From positions 1 through 64,000 of the forward strand of contig DAHVMA010000064.1 in assembly GCA_027320105.1 (NCBI GenBank): a DNA stretch of 64,000 nucleotides, written 5' to 3'. Position 1 is the first letter of the stretch, and each line of letters starts with the position of its first letter. The translations under genes and the position numbers were made by a program. Source of the DNA: JAKAQB01 sp027320105. Its GTDB lineage: Bacteria > Actinomycetota > Acidimicrobiia > Acidimicrobiales > Palsa-688. The notes beneath the pieces are model-generated. The model worked only from the letters and a program-made list of their open reading frames with translations. It did no database searches and had not been told where the DNA came from. Of this stretch, positions 58,553 through 64,000 are shown one piece after another.

Positions 58553-59338
58553 GTGCCGGAGCTGCCCGAGCTGGAGCGCTACCGGGAGCTGGCGGAGCGG
58601 GCGCTGGCCCGGCCGGTCGTCGCCGTCGACGCCCACGACGCTTGGATCCTGAAGCGTGGCCTCGACGCCGGCACCGTCACCGCCGCCCTCTGCGGTCGGC
58701 AGTTCACCGCCGCCCGGCGGCACGGCAAGCTCCTCGTCCTCGACGCCGACGGGGGAGCCCCGTCGCTCGGGCTGCGTTTCGGGATGACCGGGCGGCTGCT
58801 CGTCGACGACGTCGACGGGGTCGGGGCGCTCCAGCACGCCCCGTCCGCCGTCGAGCGACGCTGGGACCGGTTCGCCCTCAGCTTCGCCGATGGGGGGCAC
58901 CTCCGCCTGCAGGATCCTCGCCGCCTCGGTGGCGTCGAGCTCGACCCGGACGAGGGGCGCCTCGGGGCGGATGCGCTGACCATCACCGAACGCCAGCTGG
59001 CCGGCGCCCTGGCCGGTTCGGCGGTGGCCCTCAAGGCTCGTCTCATGGACCAGCATCGGATCGCCGGGGTCGGCAACCTCATCGCCGACGAGGTGCTCTG
59101 GCGGGCGGGGCTCTCGCCGGTCCGCCCGTCGGCCTCCCTCGACGCGCGGGAGGTCCGCGTCTTGCACCGGTCACTGCGTTCGTCCCTCCGGCTGCTGGTG
59201 CGGCGCGGTGGCGCCCACACCGGCGATCTCAACCCCGAGCGCCGCCGGGGCGGGCACTGCCCGAGGGACGGCACGGTCCTCGTCCGGGCGACCGTCGGCG
59301 GCCGTACCACCTGGTGGTGCGCCCACCACCAGCACTGA
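58553..59338 (+). CDS. Fpg/Nei-family DNA glycosylase
   Basis: A 261-residue base-excision glycosylase. It starts VPELPELERYR, with the catalytic Pro2-Glu3 as in Fpg/Nei. KLLVLDADG and GLRFGMTGRL follow; the H2TH part is MDQHRIAGVGNLIADEVLWRAGLSP. The zinc finger is altered: HCPRDG replaces C-x2-C and WCAHHQ replaces the second, leaving C, C and possibly D and H as ligands. GTG 58553 lies eight bases after TAGCGT. The role is removal of oxidised bases. Confidence 0.85.
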   Translation: MPELPELERYRELAERALARPVVAVDAHDAWILKRGLDAGTVTAALCGRQFTAARRHGKLLVLDADGGAPSLGLRFGMTGRLLVDDVDGVGALQHAPSAVERRWDRFALSFADGGHLRLQDPRRLGGVELDPDEGRLGADALTITERQLAGALAGSAVALKARLMDQHRIAGVGNLIADEVLWRAGLSPVRPSASLDAREVRVLHRSLRSSLRLLVRRGGAHTGDLNPERRRGGHCPRDGTVLVRATVGGRTTWWCAHHQH

Positions 59339-59344
59339 GACCGG

Positions 59345-61138
59345 CTAGCGGCCTCGTCGAGGAGTGGGATGTCGTGATCGCTCCACCTGGCGCTGGCGGC
59401 GCGGTGGTCGGAGCAGGACCACAGCGAGGACTGCCGCCAGCCCGGCGCACACGGCGGCCCCGGCGAAGACGGTGTGCAGCTCCCGCAGCAAGGCGTCGGT
59501 CTCCAGACGCTGGTAGGCGGGGCAGGCGACCGCGTCGGAGGGGCAGAGCACCGTCGGCGAGGGGATGCGGGCGGCTGCCCGGTAGAACCGGTGCAGGGCC
59601 ACGGCGGTGAGTGCTGAGATGCCGACGAGCATCCCGATGGTGCGGGCGACGACGACCAGGCTCGTTGCCAGACCGTGGAGCTGGCTGGGGACAGCTGCGA
59701 GCACTGCCGCGTTGGTCGGCGCGATCGCCAACCCGAAGCCCAACCCAGCGGCGACCAGCTCGGCGTCGCTGACGGCGATCCCCCTGGTCAGCGCCGTGGC
59801 CGGCCAGCCGGACATGGTCACGAAGGCGCCGGCAGCGACGGCCATGCCGGCGGCCGCGATGTAGTGCTCGTGGCCGGGTCGGTGGGCCAGGGCCCCACCG
59901 AGGACCGCCCCGACCGGCACGGCGACGAGGAACCGCAGCAGCACCAGGGCGGCGCCGAGTTGTGAGTTGGGGTCGGCAGTGGCGCGGGCGAAGAACGGCA
60001 CGTCGACGAGGGCGGCCATGAGCGCGGCGCCCGCAGCCAGGTTGACGGCGGATGCACCCCACGACGGGCGGGGACGCATGGCGGCGCGGTCGAGCAGCGG
60101 CACGGAGGCGTGACGCTGCCTCCACGCCAGGGCAGCGCCGCAGGCAACGGCGACGGGCCCGAGCACGGGGGCACTCGAAGCCACGACCTGGCGGCTGGCG
60201 TCGGTGGTGGAGAAGGCGATCACCACGCAGCCGAGCGCGCCGGCGAGCAGCATCGCCCCCGGGAGGTCGGCGGCGCGCAGTGCGGCGGGGACGCGGCGAA
60301 GGGGTAGGAGCGGTCGCACGGGGCGCTCGACGGCCGCCTCCCAGGCGACGAAGGCGGCGAGCGCACCCAGGCCGATGAGCCCGATCGGCGTGAACAGCAC
60401 GGACCAGGGGCCGGCGGGGACCTCCGGGACGTAGAGCTCGCCTGTCGTCACCCCGTCGGCGAGGCCGGCGGGGGCGGCCAGCGCCAGGACGAGGGCCGCC
60501 ACAGCGACAAGGGCCAGCAGGGCGCCGACCACGTCCGGGCGTTGCCGGGAGGTCCTCACCGAGCGGCGCCCGCCCCTCCCGTAGCCGACGATGACGATGG
60601 CGCACAACGGGAGGTTCAGCCAGAAGATCCACCGCCAGCCGGCGAGGGCTACCACAGCCGCGCCGTACAGCGGGCCGAGGACCGCACCGAGCTCCTGCAC
60701 TCCGGCGACCACGCCGAGGGGGAACCCTCGCTGGTCGGGCGCCCACGAGTCGGCCACCATCGCCAGGGTCACGGGGACCAGGCCGCCGCCGCCCAGGCCG
60801 GCGATGGCCCGGCCGGCGACGAGCAGCGCCAGGCTGCGGGCGGTGGCGGTGACCACCGACCCGGCGGCGAAGGCGGCAAGGCAGCCGACGAGCACCGGCC
60901 GGCGTCCGATCTGGTCGGAGAGGCGCCCGAGCAGTGGTAGGACGGCGACGTAGCCGAGCAGGTAGCCGCTCACGACCGGCGTTGCCCGCTGGATGTGGTC
61001 GATGCCGATCCCGAGCCCGTCCATGATCGACGGGAGCGCCACCACCACCACGTAGGTGTCCGCCGCAGCGACGAGCACCCCGGCCGCCGCGAACGCCAGC
61101 CGCCGACGCGCCCCCGCCGGGAGCGGGACGGTCGTCAC
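59345..61138 (-). CDS. MFS efflux transporter, P55-like, DHA2 type
   Basis: A 597-residue transporter with 14 predicted helices. GRLSDQIGRRPVLVG is the A-motif and AGLGGGGLVPVTLAMVAD the C-motif-like region. It lies 3 bases after the lprG-type stop on the same strand, as in mycobacterial lprG-Rv1410c, where the pair exports lipids and drugs. Substrate here inferred from that pairing only. Pumps in this subfamily use the proton gradient. Confidence 0.85.
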   Translation of the reverse strand: MTTVPLPAGARRRLAFAAAGVLVAAADTYVVVVALPSIMDGLGIGIDHIQRATPVVSGYLLGYVAVLPLLGRLSDQIGRRPVLVGCLAAFAAGSVVTATARSLALLVAGRAIAGLGGGGLVPVTLAMVADSWAPDQRGFPLGVVAGVQELGAVLGPLYGAAVVALAGWRWIFWLNLPLCAIVIVGYGRGGRRSVRTSRQRPDVVGALLALVAVAALVLALAAPAGLADGVTTGELYVPEVPAGPWSVLFTPIGLIGLGALAAFVAWEAAVERPVRPLLPLRRVPAALRAADLPGAMLLAGALGCVVIAFSTTDASRQVVASSAPVLGPVAVACGAALAWRQRHASVPLLDRAAMRPRPSWGASAVNLAAGAALMAALVDVPFFARATADPNSQLGAALVLLRFLVAVPVGAVLGGALAHRPGHEHYIAAAGMAVAAGAFVTMSGWPATALTRGIAVSDAELVAAGLGFGLAIAPTNAAVLAAVPSQLHGLATSLVVVARTIGMLVGISALTAVALHRFYRAAARIPSPTVLCPSDAVACPAYQRLETDALLRELHTVFAGAAVCAGLAAVLAVVLLRPPRRQRQVERSRHPTPRRGR

Positions 61139-61141
61139 CGC

Positions 61142-61840
61142 TCAGCTCGGTGGGGTGACCGTCACGTGCTCCCCGTAGGCGGTCAGCGTGACCGTGTAGG
61201 TGGCGGTGGCTCTCGCCGAGATGAACGGCCCCCGCAGCTCGACCCGGCGGACCTGATGGGTGGACGGGTCGATCGACACCGTCAACGCCACGGGCTTGCC
61301 GGGGTCGGCGTCGGGGAGCACGGGCACCTTGCTGCCGGGCACCGTCCCGGCCACGACGTCGAGCAGCTCGCCTTGGAGGCGGGTGCTCGGCTCGTAATGG
61401 GCGTGGGGCGACATGTCGGTCAGCAGGCCACTCACCCCGGTCGTGGGCGAGAGCAGGGTCGCCGGGTTCGTGAGCCCGAACTGCGACGGCTTGACCGCTG
61501 TGTACTTGGAGCCGAACGGGAGGACCGCCCAGAAGCGATCCCCCACGGAGATCACCTTGACCGAGACCTGCACCCCGGAGGTGCTGACCGAGAAGGTGCC
61601 GCGGAGTGAGGCCGGGCGCACGATGTCCCCGCTACCCCCGACGAGGTCGACGCCCGACCCCGAGACGCCGCTGCTGGTCAGGGTGAAGTGCACGGCCGTC
61701 GCCTTGTCCAACGTGGCGCGTGCCTTGCCGAGCAACGCTGCCGCGCTCGGCCGGGCGGAGCTGCCCGGACCCCCACAGGCGGACAGGCACACCGCCAGCG
61801 CGGCAGCGGCCGGTACGGCGAGCCATCGGGGCGCGGCCAC
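61142..61840 (-). CDS. LprG/LppX-family lipoprotein
   Basis: A 232-residue lipoprotein. A signal sequence (LAVPAAAALAVCLSAC) ends in the lipobox LSAC, with C22 as the lipidation site. The body has ATAVHFTLTSSGV and PASLRGTFSVSTSGV, GDRFWAVLP and PGKPVALTVSIDP as in LprG-type proteins that carry triacylated glycolipids. GTG 61840 lies eight bases after TAGGGT. First gene of the pair with the MFS pump. Confidence 0.85.
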   Translation of the reverse strand: MAAPRWLAVPAAAALAVCLSACGGPGSSARPSAAALLGKARATLDKATAVHFTLTSSGVSGSGVDLVGGSGDIVRPASLRGTFSVSTSGVQVSVKVISVGDRFWAVLPFGSKYTAVKPSQFGLTNPATLLSPTTGVSGLLTDMSPHAHYEPSTRLQGELLDVVAGTVPGSKVPVLPDADPGKPVALTVSIDPSTHQVRRVELRGPFISARATATYTVTLTAYGEHVTVTPPS

Positions 61841-61966
61841 GGCTCCGCACCCTACTGCCGGGTAGAGCACGGAAGCGCTGCGCAGCGGTGCGTCCGACGG
61901 CGTCGGGCGCCACCAGTTGGAAGCGGCCGCCGGCTGCCGGGTCGTGCCACCCCGGCGCCGCTGCCG

Positions 61967-62821
61967 TCAGGGCGCCGGAAGGCGGCGGTAGCTCGTGACC
62001 CGCACGTCGGCGACGGTCGTGAACGGCCGCGCCGTCGCCTCGTTGAGGCGCCGATCAATGTCGGGCGGGGCGTGCCAGCGGTACGGGGTCATGGTGAACA
62101 GATCGGAGAGGATGTCCCGGTCGACCACCTCCACGGGGAAGCTCACCGCCACAGCGTCGAGTTGCTCGAACCTGGCCGCCAAGCCGCGCAGGGGAGGCTT
62201 CACCTCATGTGGGTGCGGCTCGGAGTAGACGAGCGCCCGCAGCTCCTGCAGGTGGGAGGGTCCTGGGTGGGCGGCGACCACAGCCCCACCGGAGCGGACG
62301 ACTCGGGCGAGCTCCCCCGGCACTGCCGGACCGAAGACGACCACCGCGGCGTCGACCGAGGCGTCGGCGAGGGGCACGTCGGCGCCGCTCGCCACTGCGT
62401 ACCGGCCCGCCGGGTGGGAGCGGGCGGCTGCGGCGACAGCCACCTTCGACACGTCGATGCCGAGCACCACGTCGGCCCGCAGCGCCCGGGTGTGGCGGCC
62501 CTCGCCGCAACCGACGTCGAGGACCGCCGCCGGGTGGGTGGCTCCGATGGCGTTCGCCGCTGCGGCCGCCACGGCCTCCGACAGCGCGTCGTAGCGCCCC
62601 GTGGCCAGGAACCGCCGGCGTGCCCGGACCATCTCCGGGCTGTCGCCGGGCCGGCGGCTGCGGCGCTGGCCGGCGACGAGCAGGTTGACGTAGCCCTCGC
62701 GCGCCACGTCGAAGTCGTGGCCGGCGTCGCAGGACCACACCCGCCGGTCGCTCGAGAGGGACAACAGGCTGCGGCAGACAGGGCAGCGCCAGTCCGGCGT
62801 GACAAGGGGTCCGGCTGCCAC
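61967..62821 (-). CDS. rlmA: 23S rRNA guanine methyltransferase, RlmA-like
   Basis: A 284-residue methyltransferase. The N-terminal zinc site has C13, C16, C31 and H35 (CPVC and CDAGHDF), followed by AREGYVNLL, the RlmA signature. SAM motif I is LDVGCGEGRH. The end has FTMTPYRWH as in RlmA proteins that methylate G745 or G748 of 23S rRNA. GTG 62821 lies six bases after CATAGT. Site preference cannot be told. Related enzymes give resistance to tylosin. Confidence 0.88.
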   Translation of the reverse strand: MAAGPLVTPDWRCPVCRSLLSLSSDRRVWSCDAGHDFDVAREGYVNLLVAGQRRSRRPGDSPEMVRARRRFLATGRYDALSEAVAAAAANAIGATHPAAVLDVGCGEGRHTRALRADVVLGIDVSKVAVAAAARSHPAGRYAVASGADVPLADASVDAAVVVFGPAVPGELARVVRSGGAVVAAHPGPSHLQELRALVYSEPHPHEVKPPLRGLAARFEQLDAVAVSFPVEVVDRDILSDLFTMTPYRWHAPPDIDRRLNEATARPFTTVADVRVTSYRRLPAP

Positions 62822-63057
62822 CGTACGACTATGGCACCGCCGGCGGGGGGTCGTGGTTGCCGGCGGCTCGGTGCGTTCGGGGCCACCGGGGGATTCGAGC
62901 GCCACTTTGGGCCCGAATGCACCGACCTCGACCTCGACGCCGCGCCTGGCCACCTGGCCCGCACAGGTGGCCAGCCCGCACCTACCTCCGAAGGCGACAT
63001 CAACCTTCCGGCGGGGGATCCCGGCACCGCCCGGCTGCAAGGACGAGACTGGAGAGG

Positions 63058-64000
63058 TGACGGACCCCACCATCGCCCGGCACCGCCTGGTGGATGCCCT
63101 GGTGCGCCGGGGGGTGGTCAGGCAGAGGGCGGTCGCAGAGGCCCTCGGGACGGTGCCGAGGCACGTCTTCCTGCCGCTGGTGTCGACGGCGGCGGCCTAC
63201 GCCGACAAAGCCGTGGTAACCAAGTCCGACGCCGCCGGCCGGGCTGTCAGCTCCTGCTCTCAGCCTACGATGATCGCCACCATGCTCGGACAGCTACGGC
63301 CCGAGCCGGGGCAGCGGGTGCTCGAGATCGGTGCCGGGACTGGATACAACGCCGCCCTCCTCCGGCACCTCGTCGGCCCAACCGGAACGGTGGTCACCGT
63401 CGACATCGACGCGGACATCGTCGACGCGGCTCGCCGCAACCTGGCGGCTGCCGGCGTCGACGGCGTCGAGGTCGTCCAGGCGGACGGCGCCGAGGGTTGG
63501 CCGCCTGGTGCTCCGTACGACCGGATCGTCCTCACCGTCGGTGCCGACGACCTGTCGCCGGCTTGGGTCTCTCAGCTGGTGCCTGATGGCCGGCTGGTGG
63601 TGCCCCTCGGCCTGCGGGGGGTGCAGGCGTCGGTCGCTTTCGTCGAGCCGCTCGCCGCGGCCTCGACCGCTACGCTCGTGTCCGACTCAGCCGTGGGCTG
63701 CCGGTTCGTGCGGCTCAGGGGCTCACTGGCGGTCGAGGAGCGCACCGTGGCGATGGACGACACCGGCGAGGTCGTCCTCGAGGTGGCACGGGCCTCCGCG
63801 GCGCTCGACGGCGCTGGGCTCCGCGCGGCGTTCGCCCAGGCGGCCGTGACGCCGGGGACCGTGGTGCCTACAGACGTCGCGGCCACCAATGGCGAGGCCA
63901 GCGACGGGCTCGGCCTGTGGCTGGGCCTGCGGGAGCCGGCCGCGGTGACCCTCCTGGCGCGTGGTGGCGCTGCGCGCGCCTACGGCCTGCCGGCACTCGT
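63058..64000 (+). CDS. Protein-L-isoaspartate methyltransferase-like protein, 5' part
   Basis: Reads through the window end, so at least 314 residues. RHRLVDALVRRGV, VPRHVFLP, AVSSCSQPTMIATML and LEIGAGTGYNAALL are the PCMT pattern; the enzyme repairs isoaspartyl residues. An extra C-terminal domain continues after residue 210 (RFVRLRGSLAVEE and beyond), as in the longer actinobacterial FxLD-type methyltransferases that modify ribosomal peptides. GTG 63058 is the start. The end is outside the window, so the final assignment is open. Confidence 0.8.

Noticed and set aside
1..64000. tRNA or rRNA genes
   Set aside because: No T-loop-like GGTTCGAATCC text with a matching acceptor stem and no rRNA-like stretch was noticed; a covariance-model scan would settle it.

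Overview
The window is very GC-rich DNA with many GTG and TTG starts and dense overlapping stop/start junctions. It comes from an actinomycete. Markers: a WhiB1-type protein beside a PdtaS-type kinase, DUF3107, the SCO1664/DUF3090/phosphomutase trio, an LprG-type lipoprotein with an MFS pump, an InhA-like FabI, and a CmtR-like metal sensor. A complete cytochrome c maturation System I and a type II fatty-acid set without FAS I suggest a deep-branching lineage, possibly Acidimicrobiia. That placement is inference. I recognise no rRNA or tRNA gene, CRISPR array or phage.

Layout. 0-3.7 kb: a decaying heavy-metal operon on the minus strand (CmtR-like repressor, broken CDF exporter, second cation transporter, second ArsR protein), a methyltransferase and remnants. 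3.7-11.1 kb: a DedA protein, an EF-G-like GTPase, and type II fatty-acid synthesis (fabF and acpP on plus; fabI-fabG-fabZ-SDR on minus). 11.1-22.4 kb: a CarH-like B12 regulator, a UbiB-type kinase with a truncated pyrophosphatase, ribokinase, ComF-like and bifunctional-nuclease proteins, divergent valS/cysS, a thioesterase and an acyl-CoA dehydrogenase with two operator-like dyads. 22.4-26 kb: an accessory island of three toxin-antitoxin pairs, a zeta-toxin-like remnant, an unknown gene and a 56-bp direct repeat bracketing one pair. 26-35.9 kb: a GGDEF-EAL protein, antiporter, YdeI-like protein, a membrane protein with a cysteine-less Sco domain, PPK2, TetR, a diguanylate cyclase and an unknown protein.

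36-43 kb: a ccmABCDEFGHI operon ending in a hairpin that includes the stop codon. 43-50 kb: a SufR-like regulator divergent from mrp, a dGTPase-like protein, DUF3107, two ArsA/Get3-type ATPases and a PdtaS-like kinase. 50-64 kb: whiB1-type gene with a CRP-like site, a lipid kinase, sigma factor with RsbW-like partner, etfBA, the actinobacterial trio, a UdgB-like glycosylase, a degenerate sensor kinase fused to a DNA-binding-like segment, an Fpg/Nei glycosylase, the lprG/MFS operon, an RlmA-type methyltransferase and a partial PCMT-like gene cut by the window edge.

A recurring feature is a TAnnnT-type -10 hexamer 6-8 bases before the start codon, the expected look of leaderless transcripts; I count about a dozen genes with it. 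The most unusual items are the CarH-like protein with all key B12 and helix-bundle residues at conserved spacing, the symmetric -10 shared by valS and cysS, the repeat-bracketed toxin cassette, the Sco-type redoxin lacking both cysteines, the sensor kinase with a ruined ATP site, and the CRP-like site before whiB1.
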